A DNA stretch of 64,000 nt from Candidatus Methylopumilus universalis (GTDB taxonomy: Bacteria > Pseudomonadota > Gammaproteobacteria > Burkholderiales > Methylophilaceae): the NCBI RefSeq assembly GCF_006364435.1, contig NZ_CP040977.1, positions 1,116,001-1,180,000 on the forward strand, read 5' to 3'. The notes below the pieces were generated by a model, which was given only the letters and a program-made list of their open reading frames with translations, made no database searches and was not told the origin of the DNA. Positions 7,917-16,172 of the stretch are shown in pieces (the first letter of the stretch is position 1; each line of letters opens with the position of its first letter). Position numbers and translations under genes: made by a program.

Positions 7917-8849
7917 ATGTCAAACGATTCAATTATTATTCATGGCCATCTTTTAAAAGAGGCGCGGGAAGATTTAAATCTTTCATTGGAGGATGTCGCC
8001 CGTCAGTTAACTTTAAGTAGTAAACATATCATCTCGATGGAAGAAAATAAGAAAGATGGGTTTGTATCTATTCCAATGAAGCTAATTTCAGTCAGAAAAT
8101 ATATAGCTTTTCTTGAGCTAGATATTGATGCGGTCATTGAACATAAAAAAAATAAAGCAAAGTCTTTGTATCTCCCTGAGCCAGAAATCGACAAAGATGT
8201 TGTTGACGCAGAACAGCCCTCCAATAAGAAAATACTTTTATTATTAAAAATAAAATTATTCTTTCTATGGGCAAAAACGCACATTAAAGTGCGCTATATT
8301 TTTTACTTCATTACTTTTCTTTTTATTTCTAACTTTTTGATTGGCGTGTATCAGAAGTATGCTGTCGCTCACAAAAATTTTGAAGGGCGCGAAGTTGATT
8401 TGCCCAATTTAGAATCCCTTCCAAATGATATTGCGACTTATGAAATGAAACTTGGTGAGCAAAAATCAGAAACCCTTGAAGCGCTTCCTATACAAATCAA
8501 AAAAATAGAAGAAAATAAAAGAGATGTTAAGGATCTTGCAATTAAAATGTGTGATCAAACAGTTTCAAAACCAATCACACAAATATCATCCCCTACAGAC
8601 CCTCTTAAACCTAGCGATTACTTTCACATTATCTCAAAAGGCCCACAAACGATTTGTATACTAGACAGCAACGGTAAAGAAAATAAATATGTGATGACTG
8701 AAGGTCAAAAATTAACTTATCGAGGTGGAAAGCCTCCTTTTAAACTTGTCATACACCCCGAGCTTAGTGAAATTTTTTATGAAGGCTGGCTAGTTAAACT
8801 CAAGCCTGAACAAAGTTATGTTCAGCTGAATCCTAAAACCTATAATTGA
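7917..8849 (+). CDS. RodZ-like helix-turn-helix membrane protein
   Basis: A 310-residue protein with RodZ architecture. Residues 9-75 form an N-terminal HTH of the Xre/RodZ type (LKEAREDLNLSLEDVA). A basic stretch is followed by a single transmembrane helix at about 127-148, then a periplasmic linker and a C-terminal beta-rich domain resembling the DUF4115 domain (GGKPPFKLVI). RodZ links MreB to the cell wall and sets rod shape. The copy here stands alone, not beside pilF/ispG as is usual in betaproteobacteria, so it may be a paralogue or a membrane-tethered regulator. ATG 7917 is the first possible start of the conserved domain. Confidence 0.68.
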   Translation: MSNDSIIIHGHLLKEAREDLNLSLEDVARQLTLSSKHIISMEENKKDGFVSIPMKLISVRKYIAFLELDIDAVIEHKKNKAKSLYLPEPEIDKDVVDAEQPSNKKILLLLKIKLFFLWAKTHIKVRYIFYFITFLFISNFLIGVYQKYAVAHKNFEGREVDLPNLESLPNDIATYEMKLGEQKSETLEALPIQIKKIEENKRDVKDLAIKMCDQTVSKPITQISSPTDPLKPSDYFHIISKGPQTICILDSNGKENKYVMTEGQKLTYRGGKPPFKLVIHPELSEIFYEGWLVKLKPEQSYVQLNPKTYN

Positions 8850-8856
8850 AACAGAC

Positions 8857-9459
8857 TTATTTAAATTTTCTAACAGCACCTGTAACGACACCCCATATTT
8901 GAAATTGAATCCCTTCTATAACTTCAATAGGGCTAAATGCTTCGTTTGCAGGTAGCAAGCGTGGGGAGCCATTTTTATTTTTAGCTAAGGTCTTGACGGT
9001 AAATTCACCATCTAATGATGCCAATACAATATCACCAATGGAAGCTTCTTGAGATCGATCTACAATCACGACATCATCGTCATGAATACCAGCGTTATCC
9101 ATCGAATTTCCTTTAATGCGCACAAAAAAGGTTGTATCAGCTTCTCGAATAAGATAATCGTTAAGATCCATTCTTTTCTCAACATGATCATCTGCTTGTG
9201 ACGGAAGCCCTGCAGGCACCTTGTGCTCGAATAGAGGAATCTTAGTTTTGGTCATCGCCTGATTCACCAAATCAATCGATACCACATTAGAAATTTCTTG
9301 GATCTTTCTTTTGGCGTAAGCCTCTAGGATATTTGAAATCACAGCAGTTTGGCTTTCTGGCACTCTAAGTAAAGTTGTCTTCTCACCAAATTTTCCGGTG
9401 CCTGATTTTCGTCCAGCACCTGGTCTTTTACCACCTCGAATAGGAACAATTTTTTTCAT
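8857..9459 (-). CDS. UmuD-like S24 autoproteolytic (LexA-type) protein
   Basis: A 200-residue protein. I start at ATG 9457-9459; an upstream in-frame ATG would add 41 residues unlike the family. The N-terminal GGKRPGAGRKSG stretch is typical of UmuD-like proteins. A candidate self-cleavage site is the Ala-Gly in VPAGLPS. The catalytic Ser lies in GNSMDNAG and the catalytic Lys in FTVKTLAK, so the S24 dyad is intact. In other species cleaved UmuD joins UmuC to form translesion polymerase V. No umuC is adjacent here, so it could instead be a stress-response repressor. No clear LexA box (CTGT-N8-ACAG) was found upstream. Confidence 0.75.
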   Translation of the reverse strand: MKKIVPIRGGKRPGAGRKSGTGKFGEKTTLLRVPESQTAVISNILEAYAKRKIQEISNVVSIDLVNQAMTKTKIPLFEHKVPAGLPSQADDHVEKRMDLNDYLIREADTTFFVRIKGNSMDNAGIHDDDVVIVDRSQEASIGDIVLASLDGEFTVKTLAKNKNGSPRLLPANEAFSPIEVIEGIQFQIWGVVTGAVRKFK

Positions 9460-9561
9460 TTGAATATTGTAACAAGAATCAAACGAAAAGAAAGCTTTAT
9501 TTTGAATTAAGTAGATATCGACGGAACCCTTATCTATTGTGAAAAAAATTGAATATGACTG

Positions 9562-9590
9562 TTGACAAGGCTTAAAAATCAATGCAAAGT
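9562..9590 (+). promoter_or_regulatory. possible hupB promoter
   Basis: A consensus -35 box TTGACA (9562-9567) is followed after 17 nt by a poor -10 candidate, CAAAGT. It lies about 70 nt before the HU gene. A small dyad, ATGAC-GCT-GTCAT (9606-9618), lies in the predicted leader. The weak -10 keeps confidence low. Confidence 0.35.
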
Positions 9591-9659
9591 ACGCCTAGAC
9601 CTTCTATGACGCTGTCATTTCAATGGTCTTACATATCTTAATTTACATTTGGAGGAATT

Positions 9660-9932
9660 ATGAATAAAGGCGAACTAATCGAAGCAGTTGCAAAAGCAGC
9701 AGGTTCAACAAAAGCAGACGCTGGTCGTGCGATTGATGCAACACTTGCAGCTATCACTAAAGCACTTAAAAAAGGTGACGTAGTAACGCTCATCGGTTTT
9801 GGTACTTTTAAAGTTTCTAAACGCGCTGCACGAGTTGGTCGTAACCCACAAACTGGTAAAGAACTTAAAATACCAGCACGTAAGGCTCCAACATTCAAAG
9901 CAGGTGCTGCGCTTAAAGCGGCAGTTAACTAA
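9660..9932 (+). CDS. hupB: HU family nucleoid-associated DNA-binding protein
   Basis: A 90-residue histone-like protein that bends and compacts DNA as a dimer. The family pattern is complete: [11 protein letters not shown] at the N-terminus, GFGTFKV at about 46, and the DNA-binding arm signature [14 protein letters not shown] at 60-73. A strong GGAGG Shine-Dalgarno precedes the ATG. The gene stands alone between a leader of about 70 nt and a strong terminator, consistent with high, independent expression. Confidence 0.95.
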   Translation: MNKGELIEAVAKAAGSTKADAGRAIDATLAAITKALKKGDVVTLIGFGTFKVSKRAARVGRNPQTGKELKIPARKAPTFKAGAALKAAVN

Positions 9933-9954
9933 GCTTAGAATTAGTTATTTATAT

Positions 9955-9989
9955 AAAAGCGCTTGGGTTTAAACCCAAGCGCTTTTTTT
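9955..9989 (+). terminator. terminator of hupB
   Basis: A perfect 32-nt palindrome (AAAAGCGCTTGGGTTT and its complement) starts 22 nt after the hupB stop and runs into a T-run. It should stop transcription before the cardiolipin synthase-like gene, whose start codon is only about 24 nt away. Confidence 0.92.
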
Positions 9990-10009
9990 ATGCCTTAAAA
10001 TAAAGCGCT

Positions 10010-11152
10010 ATGCCTTATTACATCAAAGGAAACAAAATTGAATTGCTTAAAAACGGCAAAGATTATTTTGCCGCTGTTATTCAATCCATCAAAAAAGCCC
10101 GAAAAAGTATTTTTATAGAGGCCTATATATTTAGCCATGATGTGACGGGTAAGAAAATCTTAACCGCGCTTAAAGAAGCTAGCCAAAAAGGGATTAAAGT
10201 TTATTTGCTTCTTGATGGATTCGGAAGCCGTGATCTCTCACAAAAAGTTATTAATGAAATCAAGGCCTCTAAAATTCACTTCCTTTTTTACCATCCTAAA
10301 ATTTCACCTTATCAAATGAAACGCATTTCATTAAGACGACTTCATCGCAAAATGATTTTAATCGACCATGAAATCGCCTATATCGGCGGTATCAATATTA
10401 TTGATGATATGCATGTACCCAATGGCAAAGGGCCACGCATTGACTATGCGGCGCAATTAAAAGGGCCTGTCGTTCATCTCATCAGCCTAAGTATGGTGAA
10501 ACTTTGGAAAAGAGTGTCATGGTCACATTTAGAAAAATCATTTACTCCAAAAAATTTCCAAAAACAAATAGCGGAATATCCCAATGGCACAAAACTTAAT
10601 TTTATTGAGCGTGATAATTTTCGCCACAGACAAGATATTGAAAAAGCTTATTTACATGCTATCGAAAATGCTCAGAACGAAATACTTATTGCAAATGCCT
10701 ACTTTATTCCAGGTAAAAGATTTGAGAGGGCTTTAATTGCAGCGGCACATCGTGGTGTATCGGTAACGCTTCTCTTAAAGGGCGAAATAGATTATTTCTT
10801 ATCCAACGCTACACGAGCCTTTTATGGAAAATTTTTAAAAGAAGGAATTGCCATCTTTGAATACACAAAAAGTTTTATGCATAGTAAGGTGGCAGTAATT
10901 GATGGAACCTGGTCGACTATAGGATCTTCTAATATTGATCCTTTCAGCCTTTTGCTTGCCCGAGAAGCAAATATTTTTATTTGGGATAAATCTTTTGCAT
11001 CTCAACTTAAGAAAAATATCGAAGAAGATATTCGATTAGGAGGTACTGAGATTCTCTTAAAGGACTGGGACAAATCATACTTAATTAAAAGAATAAAATC
11101 TCGTATTGCATATTTTATTATTCGGATAAGTTTAGGTGTCGCTAATATTTAA
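10010..11152 (+). CDS. clsB: phospholipase D-superfamily cardiolipin synthase (ClsB-like)
   Basis: A 380-residue enzyme with two HKD motifs, LHRKMILID (about residue 115) and MHSKVAVID (about 290), each followed by the conserved GG/GS-N segment (GGINI, GSSNID). This pair defines the PLD superfamily. There are no N-terminal transmembrane helices, which points to the ClsB type rather than ClsA. ClsB makes cardiolipin from phosphatidylglycerol and a second phospholipid at the inner membrane. The gene follows the hupB terminator closely and overlaps the stop of the convergent pentapeptide gene by 4 nt. The exact substrate remains inferred. Confidence 0.85.
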   Translation: MPYYIKGNKIELLKNGKDYFAAVIQSIKKARKSIFIEAYIFSHDVTGKKILTALKEASQKGIKVYLLLDGFGSRDLSQKVINEIKASKIHFLFYHPKISPYQMKRISLRRLHRKMILIDHEIAYIGGINIIDDMHVPNGKGPRIDYAAQLKGPVVHLISLSMVKLWKRVSWSHLEKSFTPKNFQKQIAEYPNGTKLNFIERDNFRHRQDIEKAYLHAIENAQNEILIANAYFIPGKRFERALIAAAHRGVSVTLLLKGEIDYFLSNATRAFYGKFLKEGIAIFEYTKSFMHSKVAVIDGTWSTIGSSNIDPFSLLLAREANIFIWDKSFASQLKKNIEEDIRLGGTEILLKDWDKSYLIKRIKSRIAYFIIRISLGVANI

Positions 11153-12096
11153 GGCATACCACAATCATGGCACTTGCCCTTAACCGTAGAAAACCCTTTT
11201 ACTGTTGACAGACCCTTAACATTCGTAAAAATTGCGCCATCCACAATGGCATCAGTTAAATCTGCATTTGTAAGATCAGCTCCTGTTAAATCTGCTTTAC
11301 TTAGATCAGCGCGATACATATTCGTATTTTTTAAATTCGCCTCTCTTAAATCACCAAATAAAAAACTCGCAATATTTAAATCGGCACCTTCAAAATTTGT
11401 TTTATAAAATTTACCGCCCACTGAATCAAATTTCATTTGTCCCATCGGCTGATTGCCAACATCCAAACCAAATTGACCATTTTTGATGGTAGCGCCTGAC
11501 ATATTGACTGCACCCAGTGTGCCGATCATACGAGCCCTTGTTAAATTAGCACCCTTAAAATTAGTGTCACCAAAAATCGCCTGAAAGATAGTTGCTTCAG
11601 TTAAGTTAGCCCCTGAAAAGTTTGCTTTTTCAAGGCGCGCTAAATTCAAATAAGCTCTTTGCATATTAGTATTCGCTAAATTTGCACCTATAAGATTGGC
11701 ACCAAAGACACTCGTATTAATCATTTTGCAGTGACTTAAGTCTAAACCATTCATATCAAGATACCCTAAGTCTTTATTCGAAAAATCACAATCAGGACTT
11801 TTGATTTCTTTCAGCACATCCTCTTGAGATACCTTTTTACGATCAATTTCTTTATTTTTTTCGTAAAAAACTTCAGCTTTCTTAATAAAGTCATTTGGTG
11901 TTTTTAAAAAGATATCCTTACTTACCTCGCTTCCAAAGCAATAAACCTTACCTTGATAATTTGCATTGACCGAACAGTCAGTTTTAAGGAAATTTCCTTC
12001 AGATAAACTTAAGAGGCAGTAATTTCCGAACTCGCCTGCGAAAACTAAATTTGTAATAAGGAGTAAAAATAATATCCAATATCTCTTTAATAACAT
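11149..12096 (-). CDS. exported pentapeptide-repeat protein
   Basis: A 315-residue protein from ATG 12094-12096. An ATG 15 codons upstream is possible, but the shorter form begins directly with a signal peptide (LLKRYWILFLLLITNLVFAG) and has AGGAT 8 nt ahead. After the signal comes a Cys-containing region, then a long series of pentapeptide repeats of the A(D/N)LXX type (ANLTEA, ADLSKADLTGADLTNADL), which fold into a right-handed quadrilateral beta-helix. A CHDC pair at the C-terminus may form a disulfide. Periplasmic location is inferred from the signal peptide; function is unknown. Confidence 0.8.
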   Translation of the reverse strand: MLLKRYWILFLLLITNLVFAGEFGNYCLLSLSEGNFLKTDCSVNANYQGKVYCFGSEVSKDIFLKTPNDFIKKAEVFYEKNKEIDRKKVSQEDVLKEIKSPDCDFSNKDLGYLDMNGLDLSHCKMINTSVFGANLIGANLANTNMQRAYLNLARLEKANFSGANLTEATIFQAIFGDTNFKGANLTRARMIGTLGAVNMSGATIKNGQFGLDVGNQPMGQMKFDSVGGKFYKTNFEGADLNIASFLFGDLREANLKNTNMYRADLSKADLTGADLTNADLTDAIVDGAIFTNVKGLSTVKGFSTVKGKCHDCGMP

Positions 12097-12156
12097 GGCA
12101 ATACATCCTAAAGTTTTTGATTTATTATAAACCTTTATCATTTCAGATTTTTAATT

Positions 12157-12852
12157 ATGTCAAATAACAGATATACGGTTCTTATCACTGGTGCGAATAG
12201 GGGATTGGGCCTTGAATTCGTCAAACAGTATGCTGTAGATGACTATGAAGTCATCGCATGCACAAGAAGGATCAATAAGAATGATGATCTTCATCGACTT
12301 CAAGCTTCTTTTGAAAATATTTCTATTCAAGCTCTTGATGTTGAAAATTTTCTGGCAATTGATCAACTTGCAAAAACATTAAAAAAATCTATTGATATTT
12401 TGATTAATAATGCAGGGCTTTACCCAAATAGCTCATTCGATGCTATTGACTATGAAGCATGGCTTGATGCTTTCAAAATTAATACACTTGCTGCATTTAA
12501 AATGACAAAGGCTTTTCTTCCCCACCTTAAAAAAGGTGAATTAAAAAAAATAGCATCGCTCACAAGCAAGATGGGAAGTATTGATGACAATGCAGGTGGC
12601 GGTGAATATCTTTATCGATCAAGCAAAACTGCACTTAATATGGTCATGAAAAGTTTATCGATTGATTTAAAACCTTATGACATGAGTCTTATTACGCTTC
12701 ATCCGGGATGGGTAAGAACAGATATGGGAGGACCTAATGGGCTCATTGACGCTGAAGAGAGTGTGATTGGGATGAAACGTCAAATTGATAAACTTTCAAT
12801 GAAGACTTCGGGCCAGTTTATTGCTTACGATGGCAAAAAAATTCCTTGGTAA
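12157..12852 (+). CDS. short-chain dehydrogenase/reductase
   Basis: A 231-residue classical SDR. The nucleotide-binding glycine motif TGANRGLGLEF is at residues 11-21, NNAGLY near 86 stabilises the Rossmann sheet, and YRSSK near 152 provides the catalytic Tyr and Lys with a Ser nearby (SLTSKMGS). It resembles the CsgA/C-factor-like branch often annotated only as SDR oxidoreductase; substrate and cofactor choice cannot be read from the sequence. It is divergent from the pentapeptide gene and ends before a two-way terminator. Confidence 0.85.
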   Translation: MSNNRYTVLITGANRGLGLEFVKQYAVDDYEVIACTRRINKNDDLHRLQASFENISIQALDVENFLAIDQLAKTLKKSIDILINNAGLYPNSSFDAIDYEAWLDAFKINTLAAFKMTKAFLPHLKKGELKKIASLTSKMGSIDDNAGGGEYLYRSSKTALNMVMKSLSIDLKPYDMSLITLHPGWVRTDMGGPNGLIDAEESVIGMKRQIDKLSMKTSGQFIAYDGKKIPW

Positions 12853-12924
12853 TAAAAACATTTTCAGATCTTCACATTAAAGAATCTATCGAGTTTTATT
12901 TTTTCTTGTCCTATTGCAAAAGAA

Positions 12925-12949
12925 AAAAGCCACTTACTAAGTGGCTTTT
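12925..12949. terminator. bidirectional terminator between SDR and PepSY genes
   Basis: An 11-bp stem (AAAAGCCACTT / AAGTGGCTTTT) with a 3-nt loop is flanked by A-rich and T-rich runs on both sides. It can serve the SDR gene on the plus strand and the PepSY gene on the minus strand. Confidence 0.85.
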
Positions 12950-12965
12950 CTAGTTATAGAAAAAA

Positions 12966-13283
12966 TCAACCTTTATCTATACTGTCTTCAATGATTGTCG
13001 CTAATTCTGCATCACATTCAATTTCCCAACGTTTACCGTCAGCACCCTGAATATCAATATCAAATATAGGTCGACCATCCTCTTTTTCCATTTCAATTTC
13101 TACAATTGCTCCAGGATGTTTTTCTAATGCAGTTTTTATGCAAGTACTCATTACTTCATTGTGTTTTTTTAAATCCAGAATCACTGGTCTATCATCATGC
13201 TTATAATCATTACCATAGAATAAAACAGCTCCGACGAGGCCTGCCACAATCACCAGGGCTAATATAGCTAAAGATTTTTTCAA
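12966..13283 (-). CDS. small PepSY-domain protein, membrane-anchored or exported
   Basis: A 105-residue protein with an N-terminal hydrophobic segment (residues 4-23) that is a signal peptide or anchor. The rest is one PepSY domain: a helix with ALEKHPGAIVEIEME, then strands with DIQGADGKRWEIECDAE. PepSY domains occur in protease inhibitors and in periplasmic sensory or carrier proteins; the partner here is unknown. It follows the SoxYZ-like gene after a strong terminator, so it probably has its own promoter. Confidence 0.75.
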   Translation of the reverse strand: MKKSLAILALVIVAGLVGAVLFYGNDYKHDDRPVILDLKKHNEVMSTCIKTALEKHPGAIVEIEMEKEDGRPIFDIDIQGADGKRWEIECDAELATIIEDSIDKG

Positions 13284-13336
13284 AATATTCTCCTTAATTT
13301 AAATGCGTTGTAACGTTAAAACTAAAACCAAAAATC

Positions 13337-13370
13337 TGCAGACACAAAAGTTGTAGCTTTTGTGTCTGCA
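13337..13370 (-). terminator. terminator of the SoxYZ-like gene
   Basis: A perfect 14-bp stem (TGCAGACACAAAAG and its complement) with a 6-nt loop lies 6 nt after the SoxYZ-like stop. A T5 run follows on the minus strand. It separates that gene from the PepSY gene. Confidence 0.88.
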
Positions 13371-13375
13371 TCAAC

Positions 13376-14134
13376 TTATTTGCCAATATATTGCTTACCC
13401 TGTGTATCAACTGCAAGTACTTGAAGATTGCCTTTAATTTTTGGGGAATCAAAAACAAAGACAGGGTTTTCAGATGTGCTGCCACCGCCAAATTCTGCAC
13501 TCCATATTTCTTTTTCTTGATCTTTGACTACCACACTTGATAAATGCCACTCAGGAAGAATAAAAAGTCCTGTGTAGTTACTTAAATTAGCCTGATATCC
13601 ATTATGTTGGGGGTGTTTAATAAATACTGAAGCTCTCGTTTCGGTTTGTAATACTTTCATGGTACCCACTTCCTTTAATACCGCATCTGCATCATAAATC
13701 ATCCCTGCTGAGCAACCACCTGCTGATCGAATTACGACCTGATTATAAAAGAACCTTCCTTCATCGTCCTCAGCAATCACATCAATATAACTGTCTTGCT
13801 CCATGCGGATATTAGTTTCAAATGTGAAAGGTGCTACCTTAGGATGCATAGTTAAGGCTAGAGATCCAATGCCTGGTAACTGATGAGGATTACCTTCAAC
13901 CACCACTGAAATATTTTTATATTTTTTATTTGCTGTAAATTTAAAAGGAACTTGGGTTCCGTCTAGCGCTCTTTTAGCGACATCAAATGTGATGTCATCT
14001 GATTTGGTTAAAGATTTACCTTTAAAGTATTTGTCTATCACACCATCTAGATGATTTGGTGTTTCAGCGTGAACGCCCATAGGCGCGAAAGCGCTTACTA
14101 AGCTCAACAATATTGAAAAAACTATATTTTTCAT
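13376..14134 (-). CDS. quinoprotein dehydrogenase-associated SoxYZ-like carrier
   Basis: A 252-residue exported protein. ATG 14132-14134 is preferred because AAGGGGAG lies 8 nt ahead; an ATG 21 nt upstream would include that site. The signal peptide ends near VHA. The N-terminal half resembles SoxY and ends in a GGC-containing motif (GGCSAG, Cys about 141), where SoxY has its carrier cysteine (GGCGG). The C-terminal half resembles SoxZ. The family (fused SoxYZ-like) is known from genomes with PQQ alcohol dehydrogenases, so a periplasmic carrier role near XoxF is likely; the cargo is not known. Confidence 0.8.
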   Translation of the reverse strand: MKNIVFSILLSLVSAFAPMGVHAETPNHLDGVIDKYFKGKSLTKSDDITFDVAKRALDGTQVPFKFTANKKYKNISVVVEGNPHQLPGIGSLALTMHPKVAPFTFETNIRMEQDSYIDVIAEDDEGRFFYNQVVIRSAGGCSAGMIYDADAVLKEVGTMKVLQTETRASVFIKHPQHNGYQANLSNYTGLFILPEWHLSSVVVKDQEKEIWSAEFGGGSTSENPVFVFDSPKIKGNLQVLAVDTQGKQYIGK

Positions 14135-14222
14135 CACTTTAACTCCCCTTAACATTGCAGCAAAATTTATCTAAATATAATGCTCTCAAATGCATAAAAG
14201 TACAAGAAAACAGGCTTTTACA

Positions 14223-15422
14223 TTATCCACGATATCCTGGTTTCACTAATTTAAGATGAATATCACTGATTACTTTTTCCTTGAATCCGCCTTCACAATA
14301 AGCCAGGTAAAAGTGCCACATTCGAATAAATACATCATCAAACCCTAAAGCCTTTACTTCTTTGATATTTGCAAAAAAAGCCTTTCTCCAAAAAGCCAGC
14401 GTTCTGGCGTAATGATCACCAATATCTTGAACATTATAAATTTTTAAATCTGAGGATTGCGTAATGCTATTTTGTAAAGCTGTCAAAGAGGGAATACAAC
14501 TACCCGGGAAAATATATCTTTGAATAAAGTCAACAGATCGCTTAGCTTTTTCATAGCGTTGATCTGCAATCGTAATGGTTTGTATGAATGCAATACCATT
14601 AGGTTCCAATAACTGAGCACACACTTCAAAATAAGTATCGTAATACTGATAACCGACAGCTTCTAGCATTTCAATAGATACTAATTTGTCATAACGACCT
14701 TTTAAATGCCGATAATCTGAAAGTAACACGTTAATCTTATGCGTTAATTTTAAATCTTTAATTTTTTGTTTTACATAGAGAAACTGTTGTTTTGAAATAG
14801 TTGTAGTCGTTACTTTGCATCCATAATTTTGCGCAGCATAAATAGCAAAACCTCCCCAGCCAGAGCCAATTTCAATCACATGATCATGAGAGGATAATTC
14901 AAGTCCTTGGCATACCTTTTCTAATTTATAAATGGATCCTTTATGAAGCGAGTCATGAGGATTTTTAAACACAGCGGATGAATACATCATGGTTGCATCT
15001 AAAAAAAGCGAGAAAAAATTATTGCCCAAATCATAATGTTTAGAAATGTTAACGCGGCTACCTTTAACTGAATTTTGATTTAAGTAGTGGAGTGTTTTAA
15101 GTATTGGCTTTAGAAAAACATTAAATAAGCCTTCTAATTGATCCATTGCATTTTGATTGATAGCCATAATACGAATAAGCTGAGTTAAATCGTTTACAGA
15201 CCAAAACTTTTGCATAAAGGCCTCGCTCACACCAATGGAGCCTCCAAATGCTAGCGCGCCATAGAATCTCGGGTCATGCACGGTTATATGAGCACTTAAT
15301 TTCCCTTTATTTCCGAAAGAAAAACTTTTGCCTCCTTCTTGAACAGCGATATAGCCTATATCAATTTTCTTTAACTGATTAAAAACAAGGGATCTAGCTA
15401 AATGATGTAATGGATTTTTCAT
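14223..15422 (-). CDS. cyclopropane-fatty-acid synthase-like methyltransferase (first copy)
   Basis: A 399-residue S-adenosylmethionine-dependent enzyme of the CFA synthase family. An N-terminal domain of about 100 residues precedes the Rossmann-type methyltransferase domain; the SAM loop reads EIGSGWGGFA (about residue 172). SKHYDLGNNFF and the C-terminal YCEGGF are typical of true CFA synthases, which add a methylene to the double bond of phospholipid acyl chains. It is the last gene of the eight-gene lipid operon, 16 nt after the DUF1365 gene. Related enzymes make methylated or furan fatty acids instead, so the product is uncertain. Confidence 0.85.
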   Translation of the reverse strand: MKNPLHHLARSLVFNQLKKIDIGYIAVQEGGKSFSFGNKGKLSAHITVHDPRFYGALAFGGSIGVSEAFMQKFWSVNDLTQLIRIMAINQNAMDQLEGLFNVFLKPILKTLHYLNQNSVKGSRVNISKHYDLGNNFFSLFLDATMMYSSAVFKNPHDSLHKGSIYKLEKVCQGLELSSHDHVIEIGSGWGGFAIYAAQNYGCKVTTTTISKQQFLYVKQKIKDLKLTHKINVLLSDYRHLKGRYDKLVSIEMLEAVGYQYYDTYFEVCAQLLEPNGIAFIQTITIADQRYEKAKRSVDFIQRYIFPGSCIPSLTALQNSITQSSDLKIYNVQDIGDHYARTLAFWRKAFFANIKEVKALGFDDVFIRMWHFYLAYCEGGFKEKVISDIHLKLVKPGYRG

Positions 15423-15438
15423 AAGAATAATTGAAAAT

Positions 15439-16170
15439 TTATGGATGTGGAAAAAAAGTAATGCCTTTTATCTTTAGGCATAATGCTTGCCAATAAATGG
15501 ATAGGATTGTTTTAAAAGTTTCGGGTGGGAATCTGAAAAGTAAAAAATTCAGTGATTGCTTTGTTAAAGGTTTTTTTTGTAGTTGCATCGATGCATTAAA
15601 AATAAATTCTTTCTCGTGGATGTTACTCATAAACACTTCTATCTTATCTCCCGGCTCTTTAAAGCTCCAACGGTATTGAATATTCATTGGCATAAAAGGT
15701 GATACATGGAAATTCTTCCTAAATTCGAAAGTTTTGATTGGTGTCTTTATATTTCTGCAGTCATGGACATAAGCATGATTTTCATTCCAAGGTGTATTGG
15801 TAATATGCGACACAATAACTTCTAACTTATTTTTTGTATTAAAGCAGTAATAAAAACTCACTGGATTAAAACAATATCCAAAATAACGTGGGCTCGTCAG
15901 TAAATATACTTTTCCATGATGATTAAAATTGAGCTCTTTTCTAATTTCATCCTGTATGGATTTTTTTAAGTTTATTTTTTTATTACCAAAGTAATCTGAC
16001 CTTAAAAAGCAGCCAAAATTAAATTTGTTATAACTCCAAAAGAAGTTACCTGAAAACATAGTGTCTATATTGTCCAAATCCAGATACAGCAAACGGATTC
16101 GGTACTCGAATGTATGCGTTTTCGGCTTCGACCGGGAATGTTTGAGGGAACCTTCATAAATGGCATTCAT
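15439..16170 (-). CDS. DUF1365 protein of the lipid operon
   Basis: A 243-residue protein of the DUF1365 family. Recognisable stretches are YEGSLKHSRSKPKTHTFEYR at the N-terminus and SPRYFGYCFNPVSFYYCF near residue 110; length is normal. The biochemical role is unproven. Family members almost always sit between an FAD oxidoreductase and a CFA-like methyltransferase, as here, with 2 nt to the gene before it. A role in the same fatty-acid modification is therefore inferred. Confidence 0.85.
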   Translation of the reverse strand: MNAIYEGSLKHSRSKPKTHTFEYRIRLLYLDLDNIDTMFSGNFFWSYNKFNFGCFLRSDYFGNKKINLKKSIQDEIRKELNFNHHGKVYLLTSPRYFGYCFNPVSFYYCFNTKNKLEVIVSHITNTPWNENHAYVHDCRNIKTPIKTFEFRKNFHVSPFMPMNIQYRWSFKEPGDKIEVFMSNIHEKEFIFNASMQLQKKPLTKQSLNFLLFRFPPETFKTILSIYWQALCLKIKGITFFPHP

Positions 16171-16172
16171 TT

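Noticed and set aside
13294-13500. Minus-strand open frame between PepSY and SoxYZ-like genes
   Set aside because: It overlaps the strong terminator and the 3' end of the SoxYZ-like gene in another frame.
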